This document shows, piece by piece, positions 1 to 8,752 of a DNA stretch of 43,621 nucleotides. A program made the translations under genes and the position numbers. Origin of the DNA: Candidatus Didemnitutus sp. (lineage in GTDB: Bacteria > Verrucomicrobiota > Verrucomicrobiia > Opitutales > Opitutaceae); NCBI GenBank assembly GCA_030681265.1, contig JAUXXD010000026.1, positions 1-43,621 on the forward strand, read 5' to 3'. The notes under the pieces are model-generated. The model saw only the letters and a program-made list of their open reading frames with translations. It did no database searches and was not told the origin of the DNA. Each line of letters begins with the position of its first letter. Position 1 is the first letter of the stretch.

Positions 1-337
1 CGCCATATTTTTCGAGGATGCCGCCCGCGTGGAGCTGCATGGAAAGATTGAGCGCGGTCTGGCCGCCGAGTGTCGGCAAGAGTGCGGAGGGGCGCTCCTT
101 GGCGATGATCTTTTCGAGGATCTCGACCGTGAGCGGTTCGATGTAGGTGACATCGGCGAACTCCGGATCGGTCATGATCGTGGCCGGATTGGAGTTCACC
201 AGGATGACTTTGTAGCCTTCCTCCTTGAGTGCTTTGCACGCTTGCGTGCCGGAGTAATCAAATTCACAGGCCTGGCCGATAATAATAGGGCCAGCGCCGA
301 TGATCAAAATGGATTCAAGGTCGGTGCGTTTAGGCAT
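1..337 (-). CDS. carB: Carbamoyl-phosphate synthase large subunit, N-terminal part (cut by window edge)
   Basis: Only the first 112 residues lie in the window; the rest runs off the left edge. The protein starts [20 protein letters not shown] and continues with [32 protein letters not shown] and [11 protein letters not shown]. These are the signature segments of the first ATP-grasp half of CarB, which makes carbamoyl phosphate from bicarbonate, ammonia (from glutamine via CarA) and two ATP for arginine and pyrimidine synthesis. The ATG at 337 is chosen because it gives the canonical CarB N-terminus. It lies 124 bases downstream of the regulator gene on the same strand. No carA is adjacent upstream, so the two subunits are not encoded side by side in the usual carA-carB order here. 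Identification is near certain. Confidence 0.96.
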   Translation of the reverse strand, partial: MPKRTDLESILIIGAGPIIIGQACEFDYSGTQACKALKEEGYKVILVNSNPATIMTDPEFADVTYIEPLTVEILEKIIAKERPSALLPTLGGQTALNLSMQLHAGGILEKYG

Positions 338-461
338 GAGCGCAGATTTCGCTGAGGGTTGAGCCCGCGGAAACGTCGCGCAAGCGGGAAAAGCTCTTGG
401 GACACAGAACACCGGGCGCTCGCCCCCACGGGTCGAGGCCGGGCTGGCCGGCGCGGACGAC

Positions 462-1727
462 TCAGGGGAGCTTCGCCGGGTCGATGCCCAGCGTTTGCGC
501 CGCCGCGATGCGGTCCCCGCCACAGCCGTGCAGCACGCGCGCGATGTATTGTTTTTCCTGACCGGCGAGGTATTCGGCGAGGGATGGCCAGTCTTTCAAC
601 TCGTGCACGCGCAGCGGGAGTTGGGCGGACGTGATCACGCGCGACTCCGCCAGCGCAATCACTTGCGAGACCACTTGCGTGAATTCCGCCAGATTGCCCG
701 GCCAGCGGTAGGCCTTGAGTTTGGCGAGGGCGTCGTCGGTGAATTCGATCTGGCGGACGTCGAACTGCGAGTTGACGGCGTTCGCCACCACTTCCTTGAG
801 CAACAACGGAATATCCTCCGTGCGCTCCCGCAACGGCGGCAGCACGACCGGCAGCGTGGCGATGCGATAAAAGAGTTCTTCGTTGAAGCCGCCTTCCTCC
901 GTGAGTTTTTCGAGGTCGGTCTCCGTCGTGCAAATGACGCGGAGCTGGTGGGCGTGGCCGCGGAACACCGACGCCAGCTTCTCCTGCGTCCCCTTGTCGA
1001 GGCATTGCACGTGCTCGAGGAGCAGCGTGCCGTTCTTGGCCTGCTCGATCCATTTGCCGCCATTGCTCTCCGCGCCGATCAAGCCTTCCTGCAGGGCCGC
1101 CGCATCGTGCATCTGGCAATCGACCGTGCTCATGGGCTGTGCCGACGATGCGCCCCCGAGGTGGAGCAACTCCGCCGCGATCTCATGCCCCGCGCCAAGT
1201 TCGCCCGTGATGAGCACGGGGGTTTGCGCGGTGGCAAATTTTTTCAGTTGCGCAATGACGCGCTTGATCTTCGCACTGGAGCCGACGAAGCGGGCGTCGA
1301 AATCCTCCGGCTTGAATGTGCCCGTGGTGGCCGCCGCCCCCTTCGACTCGCGCTCGGAAACCATGCGCTTGAACTCCACCCCGCGAGTCAAGGTTTGCAT
1401 CAGCTCGGCAACGCGAAAGGGTTTTTGCAGGTAGTCAAACGCCCCCAACTTCAACGCCTGGACGGCACTGTCCGTGCTCGCGTAGGCCGTCATGATGATG
1501 ATGACCGCGGTCGGATCGTATTGCTTGAGCTGCTTGAGGAGCGTGATGCCGTCCATCGGCTTCATGTCGATGTCGGCCAGCACGAGATCGAACCGCTCCG
1601 CTTTGTAACGCACCAGCGCCTTTTCTCCGTCCGTGGCGAACGCCGTGGCGTAACCCGTCGGTTGGATGACCGCCTCGAGCATCTCGTGGATAGAGATGAG
1701 GTCGTCGACTATGAGAATGGATGGCAT
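462..1727 (-). CDS. Degenerate NtrC-family response regulator (REC + AAA+ + truncated Fis HTH)
   Basis: The 421-residue protein starts at the ATG at 1727 (MPSILIVDD), giving a proper receiver-domain start. Receiver domain, residues 1-120: acidic pocket near residues 8-9, phospho-acceptor D52, T80 and K102. The AAA+ domain (about 145-375) is recognisable by an [10 protein letters not shown]-type start, [12 protein letters not shown] and RWPGNL, but its core motifs have decayed. The Walker A lysine is replaced (GELGAGHE, H181), Walker B reads LLLEH instead of LxLDE, and the GAFTGA loop that contacts sigma-54 is absent. GNVREL has become GNLAEF. The C-terminal Fis-like helix-turn-helix stops after [14 protein letters not shown], so the recognition helix is short or missing. 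I infer a regulator that works without sigma-54 remodelling, perhaps by phosphorylation-controlled binding. The gene follows the pilC-like gene by 78 bases, so the two may be co-transcribed. Confidence 0.88.
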   Translation of the reverse strand: MPSILIVDDLISIHEMLEAVIQPTGYATAFATDGEKALVRYKAERFDLVLADIDMKPMDGITLLKQLKQYDPTAVIIIMTAYASTDSAVQALKLGAFDYLQKPFRVAELMQTLTRGVEFKRMVSERESKGAAATTGTFKPEDFDARFVGSSAKIKRVIAQLKKFATAQTPVLITGELGAGHEIAAELLHLGGASSAQPMSTVDCQMHDAAALQEGLIGAESNGGKWIEQAKNGTLLLEHVQCLDKGTQEKLASVFRGHAHQLRVICTTETDLEKLTEEGGFNEELFYRIATLPVVLPPLRERTEDIPLLLKEVVANAVNSQFDVRQIEFTDDALAKLKAYRWPGNLAEFTQVVSQVIALAESRVITSAQLPLRVHELKDWPSLAEYLAGQEKQYIARVLHGCGGDRIAAAQTLGIDPAKLP

Positions 1728-1805
1728 AGCAAAATGACTCGCGACTTTGCGCGGGCCGCTGTGGGCAGGCAAGCGGCAACGCGCATTGAAACGTAAACCT
1801 GATGT

Positions 1806-2939
1806 TTAACTGCCAACCACCGAACCCATTTCGAAAATTGGCAAGAACATCGCCATCACGATACCACCGACCACTACCCCGAGAAACACAATCAGCATGG
1901 GCTCGATCAAGGATGTCAGGGCGGCGACCGTGGCATCGCACTCGGTATCGTAGAAATCAGCGACTTTGTTCATCATGCCGTCGACATTGCCGGTGGATTC
2001 ACCGGCCTTGACCATGTGCTTCATCATCGGCGGGAAAAATTTGTTGGCCGCCATCACATCGGAGACCTGACCGCCCTGTGAGACATGCCGCGAGATTTCC
2101 GCGCAGGCGTCTTCGACCTGCACCATGCCGGAAGCCGAGGCCACGATTTCCAGCGTGCGCAAAATCGGCACGCCCGAGCGCATCAGCGTCGCATAAGTGC
2201 GACAAAAACGTGACAGCGCGATCTTGTGAATCAGGTTACCGAAAATCGGTGCCTTAACCAACAACTCGTCCTTGTGCCGCCGACCGACCGGCGTGGAGAC
2301 GTAGCGTTTGAGAAACATAAAAATGCCGTAGCAAAGCAGCCCAATCGCCCACCACCACGACTGGAGAAAATTACTCAAATCAATCAACATCTGCGTCGGC
2401 GCGGGCAGTTTGGCCCCGAAATCGTCGAACATTTCCGCGAACACCGGAATAACGAAGATGAGCAGCACGTTGACCAAACCCACCGCCAAACCGATGACGG
2501 CAATCGGGTAAGTCATCGCAGATTTAACCTTCTTGGTCAGCTTGACGGTGGACTCGAAGTAATCGGCGACCTTGCCCAAAATTTCCGCCAAGCCACCCGA
2601 CGCTTCGCCCGCCTCCACCATCGAGATGAACAGCGTGTTGAACGAACGCGGAAATTTCTTAACCGCCTGCGAAAACGACGTGCCCGTGGCGATGTCGTTG
2701 CGCACATCGCGAATCACGATGCGAAACACCGGATCTTCCGTTTGGTCCTGCAACGCCTCCAAGCACGACACCAGCGGCAAACCAGCCTGCAAGAGCGACG
2801 CCAATTGGCTGGTGAAAATCGCCAGCTCGCCGAGGTCCAATTTGTAGGTCTTCGCCTTCTTCTCGAGCGCCTTTTGCTTCGCGAGATTTTGCGCCGCCAA
2901 TACGCTGGATTTCGCTTTTGCGGCAGCAGGTTTAGCCAT
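1806..2939 (-). CDS. pilC: Type IV pilus / type II secretion inner-membrane platform protein PilC/GspF
   Basis: The protein has 377 residues, close to the usual PilC/GspF length. The N-terminal 35 residues are Lys/Ala-rich, as in PilC. Two tandem GspF domains follow: the first (about 38-165) contains FTSQLASLLQAGLPLVSCLE, and the second (about 245-365) contains FCRTYATLMRSGVPILRTLE. Each is followed by a hydrophobic segment, with membrane helices near 145-165, 190-210 and at the C-terminus (PMLIVFLGVVVGGIVMAMFL). In known systems this protein sits in the inner membrane and couples the cytoplasmic ATPases to pilin polymerisation. No pilB/pilT ATPase or pilin gene is visible here, so PilC and GspF cannot be told apart by context. 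It is divergent from the tRNA gene and precedes the NtrC-like regulator. Confidence 0.92.
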   Translation of the reverse strand: MAKPAAAKAKSSVLAAQNLAKQKALEKKAKTYKLDLGELAIFTSQLASLLQAGLPLVSCLEALQDQTEDPVFRIVIRDVRNDIATGTSFSQAVKKFPRSFNTLFISMVEAGEASGGLAEILGKVADYFESTVKLTKKVKSAMTYPIAVIGLAVGLVNVLLIFVIPVFAEMFDDFGAKLPAPTQMLIDLSNFLQSWWWAIGLLCYGIFMFLKRYVSTPVGRRHKDELLVKAPIFGNLIHKIALSRFCRTYATLMRSGVPILRTLEIVASASGMVQVEDACAEISRHVSQGGQVSDVMAANKFFPPMMKHMVKAGESTGNVDGMMNKVADFYDTECDATVAALTSLIEPMLIVFLGVVVGGIVMAMFLPIFEMGSVVGS

Positions 2940-3054
2940 AGGCCATCGTTAAAACCAAAGGCCGGAATACCCGCAACCCTTTCCTTTGCACGGCGGTGTC
3001 CAACAAAAGCTTGAAGCGGTCGCCGCGACCGGCACTGTCGGCCCCACGGAGCCC

Positions 3055-3128
3055 GCGGGCATAGTTTAATGGCAAAACTCCTGTTTTCCAAACAGGTATC
3101 GTCGGTTCGATTCCGTCTGCCCGCTCCA
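3055..3128 (+). tRNA. tRNA-Gly (anticodon UCC), CCA encoded
   Basis: The acceptor stem GCGGGCA (3055-3061) pairs perfectly with TGCCCGC (3118-3124). The D-stem is GTTT/AAAC. The anticodon stem CCTGT/ACAGG encloses loop TTTCCAA, giving anticodon TCC at 3087-3089. The T-loop is TTCGATT. A discriminator U (3125) is followed by an encoded CCA (3126-3128). One T-stem position is a T-T mismatch (3102/3116). The gene decodes GGA and GGG glycine codons. It lies between the divergent pilC-like gene and rsmE. Confidence 0.95.
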
Positions 3129-3200
3129 ACCCACCGCACTCGTCTTGGCCGTCGCCCCGCGTTTTCTTGCGACCCGCGCCGCGCCCGCTCGCTTCCACTT

Positions 3201-3932
3201 GTGAATCTCGCCCTGTTTACTCCGGAGGAATTTTCCCGCCCGCTGCCGCGCTCCGATCGCCGCGCCGAACACCTCCGGCGCGTCCTTCACGCAGATGTCG
3301 GCACGTCCTTCGACGCCGGCCTCCTTAACGGACCGCGCGGCAAAGCCACCGTCACCGCTCTCGACGCCAACACGCTCACATTGAGTTTCACCGCGACTGC
3401 TCCAGCGGCTCTCGCCGATCCGCTCGTCTTGCTCCTCGGTCTGCCGCGTCCGCAAACCGCGCGCGATATCTTGCGCGACGCGACGACACTCGGCGTGAGC
3501 GCGTTGCATTTCATCATTACCGAACGCACCGATGCCAACTACGCCACCAGCAGTCTTTGGCGCGACGGTGCGTGGCGCCGGCACGTCATCGCGGGTGCCG
3601 AACAGGCTTTTTCGACGCAAATCCCCGACGTCACCGTAGGTCGCACCCTTGCCGAAGCGCTCGACGAACTAGCGCCCGACACGCGACGTCTCGCGCTCGA
3701 CAATTACGAAGCCCCGAGCTCGCTGGCCGGACACGCCGCGTTGCACGACGCGAATGCCGCCACGCCCGTGGTGCTCGCCTTCGGCCCGGAACGCGGCTGG
3801 TCGGCAGCGGATCGCGCGCAGTTGCGCGCGGCGGATTTTCAACTGGCGCAACTCGGCGAGCGCGTGCTGCGCCTCGAAACCGCCGTCATCGCCGCGCTCA
3901 CCCTCGTGAAAGCCGCCCGCGGCGTGCTGTAG
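3201..3932 (+). CDS. rsmE: 16S rRNA m3U1498 methyltransferase RsmE
   Basis: The 243-residue protein starts at a GTG at 3201 (NLALFTPEEF). The reading frame stays open further upstream but would run through the tRNA, so this start is preferred. RsmE is a SPOUT-fold enzyme that methylates N3 of U1498 of 16S rRNA in the 30S subunit using S-adenosylmethionine. Visible marks are the N-terminal PUA-like part with RRAEHLRRVLHADVGTSFDA, the middle LGLPRPQTARDILRDATTLG with FIITERTDAN, and the knot region with LAFGPERGWSAADRAQL, LGERVLRLETAVIAAL. The length fits the family (about 240-250). The gene converges with rsmD, only 20 bases separating the stops. Confidence 0.93.
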   Translation: MNLALFTPEEFSRPLPRSDRRAEHLRRVLHADVGTSFDAGLLNGPRGKATVTALDANTLTLSFTATAPAALADPLVLLLGLPRPQTARDILRDATTLGVSALHFIITERTDANYATSSLWRDGAWRRHVIAGAEQAFSTQIPDVTVGRTLAEALDELAPDTRRLALDNYEAPSSLAGHAALHDANAATPVVLAFGPERGWSAADRAQLRAADFQLAQLGERVLRLETAVIAALTLVKAARGVL

Positions 3933-3952
3933 TCGCCAGCGACTCCGTTCGT

Positions 3953-4516
3953 TCACGCGCGGCGGAAGAAGGCCACCGTCGGTTGCCGCACGCCTTTGCC
4001 CAGTCGCTTCACGCATTGCCAGCCGACGGGCGCGAGTTCGAGTTCACCGGGCATTTCAAAACTAACCACCGGATCCACCGCCATCGCGAGCGCTTCGGTT
4101 AACCGCTCAAAGAGCAGCGCGGCGACTTCGGTGATGATTTCGTAGGGCGGGTCGATGAACACGAGTTCGGGCACCACGCCGCGCACCAGCGGTGCGGTTG
4201 TCGCGTCGAGCGTCAACACGCTCACGTCCGCTGAGTCGCGCGCGAGACTCTTGCAGACCGCCGTGAGATTTTGTCGCAAGCAGGCCACGACCTTGGGATT
4301 GCGCTCGATAAACGTGCCCCCCGCCGCGCCCCGACTCAGCGCTTCAAGTCCGTAAGAACCTGTCCCGGCAAACAGATCGAGAAAGTGCGCACCCTCCACG
4401 CGACTCGCCAAACTGGAGAATACCGCCTGGCGCAACGCATCCGTCGCCGGGCGCACGAGGTCGCCTTTCGGAGCAATGAGAGGGATGCCGCGGGCATTAC
4501 CGCCGGTTATACGCAT
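3953..4516 (-). CDS. rsmD: 16S rRNA m2G966 methyltransferase RsmD
   Basis: The 187-residue protein begins MRITGGNARG at the ATG at 4516, the typical RsmD N-terminus; a longer frame to 4549 adds 11 unlikely residues. It is a Rossmann-fold methyltransferase that modifies N2 of G966 in 16S rRNA. Visible motifs are RPATDALRQAVFSSL, the SAM-binding FLDLFAGTGSYGLEALSRGA, FIERNP and the catalytic FIDPPY. The length is as expected. It converges with rsmE, so two small-subunit rRNA methylases sit tail to tail. The upstream 172 bases separate it from the divergent MCE transport operon. Confidence 0.94.
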   Translation of the reverse strand: MRITGGNARGIPLIAPKGDLVRPATDALRQAVFSSLASRVEGAHFLDLFAGTGSYGLEALSRGAAGGTFIERNPKVVACLRQNLTAVCKSLARDSADVSVLTLDATTAPLVRGVVPELVFIDPPYEIITEVAALLFERLTEALAMAVDPVVSFEMPGELELAPVGWQCVKRLGKGVRQPTVAFFRRA

Positions 4517-4688
4517 GTTGCGCTGGCTGTTATGACGTCCCTCAACCAACGCGAGAGTTGGCGATTGTGCGGAACACTATCTGCTGGGACGGGTTGAAAC
4601 ATATAATTGCGCCACCTGCGGTGTGGATTTATCTCTCAGCAACTTTCTGGTGACCATCACCTAACTGGCTACCGGAAAATCAAAGGCA

Positions 4689-6176
4689 ATGCCTTACCTA
4701 AGACCTAGCAAACTCGTCCGACTCCCCGTCTGGCTGCTCTTCGCAGTTGGGCTGGTGGGAACGTGCGCGCAGGCCAAGGTCGTGAATATGTGGCCGTTTT
4801 GGGTCAAACACGTCGACGAAATCACGGGCTCCGTCACCGCCCAGCAAACCTTGGGACCCTTGTTCGAAGCGCGCCGTGCGCCCGACGGGGCCACGACGCA
4901 AATCTGGCGACCCATCTATATTCATCACCAAAACGGCGAACGGGAAACGACGCACCTGCTCTACCCTTTCTTCAGTTGGCACCGCGACGGCGACCGCGCG
5001 TCTTTCTCGTTTTTCCAGCTGATCAATCAACACCGCGACACAAACGTCGACGGCACCCCGCGCGCGGGTTTCGATGTGTGGCCGTTTTATTTTTCGCGCG
5101 AGACCGGTGACCCCGCGACGAGTTACCGCGCTTTGCTTCCCGTAGCCGGCACGATCAAACACCGTTTCGGCAAAGACGAGTTGAGCTGGGCCGCCTTCCC
5201 GCTCTATCTGCGCGTCGCCCAAGGCGAAAAGCGCACGCATTACACGCCGTGGCCGTTCGTGCGGCACATTTCCGGCGGCGGCCACGCCGGATTCGAACTC
5301 TGGCCCCTGGCCGGAAACCGCGCGCGCGCCGGCGAGTATCGCGAGCAATTTTTCCTCTGGCCTCTGATTTACCGGCAGGAACGCAAACTGTCCGATCCCG
5401 TGCCGGAGCGTCGCGTCGGCATGCTGCCTTTCTACACGCGCGAATCGGGCACGGGCTACGTGAGTGAGAATTTTCTCTGGCCGTTCTTCGGCTACACCGA
5501 CCGCACCGCTCCGCAACGTTACCACGAGACGCGTTACCTCTGGCCGTTCCTCGTGCAAGGCCGCGGCGCCGAACGCCACGTCAACCGTTGGGCACCCTTC
5601 TACTCGCACTCGGTCGTGAAGGGTTACGACAAGCAGTGGGTGCTCTGGCCCTTGCTGCGCCACGCGCGCTGGCAGGACGGCGTGGTCGCACAGGAGCGCA
5701 GCCAGTTGCTCATCTTCCTCTACTGGTCCAATGAGCAGCGCAGCCTCACGAATCCGTCCGCCGCCCCCGCCTACAAGAAACATTTCTGGCCGCTCGTCAG
5801 CGTGTGGGACAACGGCGCGGGCCGTCGCCAATGGCAAATGCTCAGTCCGCTGGAAGTTTTCTTCCCACACAACGACACCGTGCGCCAAGTCTACACGCCG
5901 CTCCTCGCCATCTTCCGCTACGACCATCGCGCCGCAGACGATGTGCGCTGGTCCTTTCTCTGGAACGCCGTCAGCCGCACCCAGAGTCCGCGCGAGCGCG
6001 CATTCCACGTCGGGCCGCTCTTCAGTTCCGCCGAAAATGCCGACGGAGCGCGCATCGCGCTCGGCGCTGGTCTCCTGAGTTGGCGGCGCGCCCCGAGCGA
6101 CCGACGCTGGCAGTTTTCGTTATTCGATTTTCGTTCCGCTCGTGCTAAAAACTCCGCAGCGGACGTGTCTCCATGA
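4689..6176 (+). CDS. Exported aromatic-proline repeat protein, first gene of the MCE lipid-transport operon
   Basis: The 495-residue protein has a clear signal peptide (LPVWLLFAVGLVGTCAQA, cleavage near residue 30), so it acts in the periplasm or outer membrane. I do not recognise a named family. The mature protein is built from about twenty short repeats spaced roughly 15-30 residues, each with a Trp/Tyr/Leu-Pro-Phe/Leu core: NMWPFWVKH, LLYPFFSWH, DVWPFYFSR, TPWPFVRHI, ELWPLAGNR, FLWPLIYRQ, FLWPFFGYT, YLWPFLVQG and VLWPLLRHA. Charged turns lie between them. This suggests a repetitive beta-strand structure such as a barrel or an elongated bridge. The TGA stop overlaps the mlaE start (ATGA at 6173-6176), so translation is likely coupled and the product probably works with the MCE transporter. 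That role is inferred from context. ATG at 4689 is preceded by a weak AAAGG. Confidence 0.85.
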   Translation: MPYLRPSKLVRLPVWLLFAVGLVGTCAQAKVVNMWPFWVKHVDEITGSVTAQQTLGPLFEARRAPDGATTQIWRPIYIHHQNGERETTHLLYPFFSWHRDGDRASFSFFQLINQHRDTNVDGTPRAGFDVWPFYFSRETGDPATSYRALLPVAGTIKHRFGKDELSWAAFPLYLRVAQGEKRTHYTPWPFVRHISGGGHAGFELWPLAGNRARAGEYREQFFLWPLIYRQERKLSDPVPERRVGMLPFYTRESGTGYVSENFLWPFFGYTDRTAPQRYHETRYLWPFLVQGRGAERHVNRWAPFYSHSVVKGYDKQWVLWPLLRHARWQDGVVAQERSQLLIFLYWSNEQRSLTNPSAAPAYKKHFWPLVSVWDNGAGRRQWQMLSPLEVFFPHNDTVRQVYTPLLAIFRYDHRAADDVRWSFLWNAVSRTQSPRERAFHVGPLFSSAENADGARIALGAGLLSWRRAPSDRRWQFSLFDFRSARAKNSAADVSP

Positions 6177-6925
6177 ACCACTTTAAACTCATCCTCGGTC
6201 ACATTGGTGGCGTGCTCCTGCTCCTGCAGCGCACGCTGCGCTATGCACCCACCTTGCCGCAACAGTCGCGTCGCTTCATCGAACAGTGCTACGTCATCGG
6301 CTACACCTCGCTGCCAATCGTCACGATTCTCAGTTTCTTTATCGGCAGCGTGCTCGCGTTGCAGAGCGGTTACTCCATGCAAAATTTCGGCGCGAAACAG
6401 TTCATCGGCAGCCTCGTCGGTCTCTCGATGGCGCGTGAACTCGGCCCGGTAATGGTCGCCATCCTCATCGCCGGGCGCGTCGGCTCCGCGATCACGGCGG
6501 AACTCGCCTCGATGAAGGTTTATCAGGAAATCGATGCGCTCGTGACCATGAACATCGCGCCGGAACGCATCCTCGTGCTGCCGCGCCTCGCCGCAGTGCT
6601 CGTCATGATGCCGGTGCTCGCGCTCATCGCCAATCTTTGCGGTTGGTATGGCGGCGCACTGATTGCGGAAAACACGCACTTCATCTCCCTCGACAAAGAA
6701 GCCTACTTCGCCGCGCTCATGCGCTACATGACTTGGCGCGACATCACCGACGGTCTGCTCAAGGCCGAAGTCTTTGGCTTCGTGATTGTGCTCGTGTGCT
6801 GTTACATCGGACTCAACACCCGCGGCGGTCCGCGCGAAATCGGCCAATCCGTCACCAAGGCGGTCGTCACGTCCCTCATCCTTATCCTGGTGCTCGATTA
6901 CTTCGTCACCAAGGCCCTCATTTAA
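6173..6925 (+). CDS. mlaE: MlaE-family lipid-transport ABC permease
   Basis: The 250-residue integral membrane protein of the MlaE/YrbE family has about five to six hydrophobic segments. Family marks include FIEQCYVIGYTSLPIV, GSVLALQSGYSM, LVGLSMARELGPVMVAILIAG and RVGSAITAELASMKV, followed by EIDALVTM, the coupling region to the ATPase. In Mla/MCE systems this permease sits in the inner membrane with MlaF and MlaD and moves phospholipids between membranes. The start overlaps the preceding stop by four bases, and mlaF starts six bases after its stop. Length matches the family (about 255-260). Confidence 0.95.
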   Translation: MNHFKLILGHIGGVLLLLQRTLRYAPTLPQQSRRFIEQCYVIGYTSLPIVTILSFFIGSVLALQSGYSMQNFGAKQFIGSLVGLSMARELGPVMVAILIAGRVGSAITAELASMKVYQEIDALVTMNIAPERILVLPRLAAVLVMMPVLALIANLCGWYGGALIAENTHFISLDKEAYFAALMRYMTWRDITDGLLKAEVFGFVIVLVCCYIGLNTRGGPREIGQSVTKAVVTSLILILVLDYFVTKALI

Positions 6926-6931
6926 CCGGAC

Positions 6932-7735
6932 ATGAGCACCTACTCAGCCTCTCCTTTCGCCAGTAAAACCTTCGGCGTCACGTTCGCAAATCTCACCAAG
7001 AAATTCGGCGACACCACCGTGCTGCACAACGTCAGCCTCGAAGTGAAACCGGGCGAAATCTTCTGCCTCATGGGCCCAAGCGGCTCCGGCAAAAGCGTCC
7101 TCATCAAACACCTCGCCGGGCTCGAATTACCGACCAGCGGCACCGCGCACATCGGCGAGTTCAACGCCTCCGATCCCGCCACGCGCCAGCAAGTGCACCT
7201 TGCCCTCGTCTTCCAAGCCGGCGCGCTCTTCAACTCGCTCACCGTCTTCGATAACCTCGCGCTCTACCTGCGCGAACACCGCCTCGGCACCGAAAACGAA
7301 ATCCGCGAGCGCGTCATGCACACGCTCTCGATTCTCTCGCTCGAAGACTCCGCCAAGAAATTCCCGTCGGAACTCTCCGGCGGCATGAAAAAGCGCGTCG
7401 CCATCGCCCGCGCGCTCGTCATGCAACCGCAGTTGCTCATCTACGACGAGCCGACGTCGGAACTCGACCCGGTGATGAGCGCGACCATCAGCGAAATCAT
7501 CGCCACGTTGCGCGAGCAAACCGCCGTCACCAGCCTCGTCGTCACCCACGACCGCAATCTCGCCCTCAGCATCGCCGATCGCATCGCCATCATCATGGAC
7601 GGTCGCATCCACGCCACGGGCACACCGGAGGAATTCCGCAAACCGACCGACCAGGTCATCGCCGAATTCCTCTGGCCCGTCATCGACATCAACAATCCTC
7701 GTTTTAAGAAAACCATAGGCAAATCCCATGAATAA
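6932..7735 (+). CDS. mlaF: MlaF-family ABC ATPase
   Basis: The 267-residue ATPase of the MCE/Mla importer family shows the standard ABC motifs in order: Walker A GPSGSGKS (48-55), Q-loop region VFQAGALFNSLTVFDNLA, signature LSGGMKKRVAIARAL, Walker B LLIYDEPTSELDP and the switch histidine VVTHD. The GGMKKRV version of the signature is typical of MlaF. It supplies energy to MlaE/MlaD at the inner membrane. The stop overlaps the mlaD start (7728-7735), which favours coupled translation and stoichiometric assembly. Confidence 0.96.
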   Translation: MSTYSASPFASKTFGVTFANLTKKFGDTTVLHNVSLEVKPGEIFCLMGPSGSGKSVLIKHLAGLELPTSGTAHIGEFNASDPATRQQVHLALVFQAGALFNSLTVFDNLALYLREHRLGTENEIRERVMHTLSILSLEDSAKKFPSELSGGMKKRVAIARALVMQPQLLIYDEPTSELDPVMSATISEIIATLREQTAVTSLVVTHDRNLALSIADRIAIIMDGRIHATGTPEEFRKPTDQVIAEFLWPVIDINNPRFKKTIGKSHE

Positions 7736-8714
7736 CACCCAACAGTCCATTCGCGTGGGCCTCTTCTTCCTGCTCGGCTGCGCGCTCGCCTGGATCACAT
7801 TTGAATCCCTCACCGGCGGTCAGCTCTTCAAGCAAAAGGGCTACACGCTTCTCGCGCCCTTCTCGAACCTGAAGGGCCTCAAGACCGGCGACGAAGTGCT
7901 CATGGCCGGCGTCAAGATCGGCACCGTCACGCAAACCCGCCTCGGCCACCAGCGCGTCGAAGCCGTGCTCACGATTAATTCGTCCGTCCAAATCGCCAGC
8001 GACGCCGTGGCTGCCGTCGAAACCTCCAGTCTGCTCGGCAGCCAGCATCTCGCCGTCAGCTTCGGCGAATCCTCCACCATGCTGCAACCCGGGCAGACCA
8101 TTCGCACGAAGAACACGGTCGATATGAACGAAGTCATCGCTCAACTCGGCTCGCTCGGCGCGAAACTTGAAGACGTGGCCGGCAACATCGGCAAAGCCCT
8201 CGGCGGCGACGCCGGTGGCTCGCTGTTCTCGAAAGTCGACCGCCTCGTTGAGGAAAACGGCCCGAAACTCACCGAGACTATCTCCAATTTGAAGGAGATC
8301 ACCACCATGCTGCGCAGCAGCGAGGGCACACTCGGCAAACTCGTCAACGATTCGAAATTGCACGACGAACTCCTCGGTGCCGTCGGCGAAATCAAAAACG
8401 CCGCCGCCGATGCGAAACTCTTCCTCGGCGACACGCGCACCCTCGTCGCCGACGTCAAAGCCGGTCAAGGTGCACTCGGCCTCCTGCTCTACGACCCGGT
8501 CACCGCCGACAACCTCAAGGTCAGCATGAACAACCTCCGCGAACTCTCCGCGAAGTTGAACAGCGGCGAAGGCACCTTCGGCAAATTGCTCGTCGACGAC
8601 ACGCTCTACAAGGAAGTCCAGGGCCTGATGCGCAAAGCCGACCGCGCCCTCGACGGTCTCGGCGACCAAGGTCCGATCACCGCCGTCGGTGTTGTAGCCA
8701 ACGCGCTGTTCTAA
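7728..8714 (+). CDS. mlaD: MlaD-family MCE-domain lipid-binding protein with long helical tail
   Basis: The 328-residue protein has an N-terminal membrane helix (VGLFFLLGCALAWITF). A single MCE domain follows (about 35-115) with FSNLKGLKTGDEVLMAGVKI and TSSLLGSQHLAVSFG, the core of the hexameric lipid-conducting ring. It is longer than enterobacterial MlaD (about 180) because of a C-terminal extension. That extension is helical and carries a motif three times: SEGTLGKLVNDSKLHDEL, GQGALGLLLYDPVTADNL and GEGTFGKLLVDDTLYKEV. Such tails occur in MCE proteins of other phyla and may form a longer tunnel or coiled-coil. No mlaC, mlaB or mlaA is in the window, so the periplasmic shuttle step may be done differently. 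It converges with the next gene. Confidence 0.93.
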   Translation: MNNTQQSIRVGLFFLLGCALAWITFESLTGGQLFKQKGYTLLAPFSNLKGLKTGDEVLMAGVKIGTVTQTRLGHQRVEAVLTINSSVQIASDAVAAVETSSLLGSQHLAVSFGESSTMLQPGQTIRTKNTVDMNEVIAQLGSLGAKLEDVAGNIGKALGGDAGGSLFSKVDRLVEENGPKLTETISNLKEITTMLRSSEGTLGKLVNDSKLHDELLGAVGEIKNAAADAKLFLGDTRTLVADVKAGQGALGLLLYDPVTADNLKVSMNNLRELSAKLNSGEGTFGKLLVDDTLYKEVQGLMRKADRALDGLGDQGPITAVGVVANALF

Positions 8715-8752
8715 AACCGTTCGCCGACACACGCCGCGCGCGCAGCGCGAAA

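Noticed and set aside
340-500. Frameshift at the 3' end of the NtrC-like gene restoring a full helix-turn-helix
   Set aside because: I read the other frames past the stop and saw no Fis-type recognition helix continuing, so the truncation seems real.
3069-3200. Upstream extension of rsmE through the tRNA
   Set aside because: It would translate the tRNA-Gly gene; the GTG at 3201 gives the family N-terminus.
4698-6008. 436-codon open frame antisense to the WPF-repeat protein
   Set aside because: The plus-strand frame has a signal peptide, regular repeats and an operon overlap; the minus frame has none.
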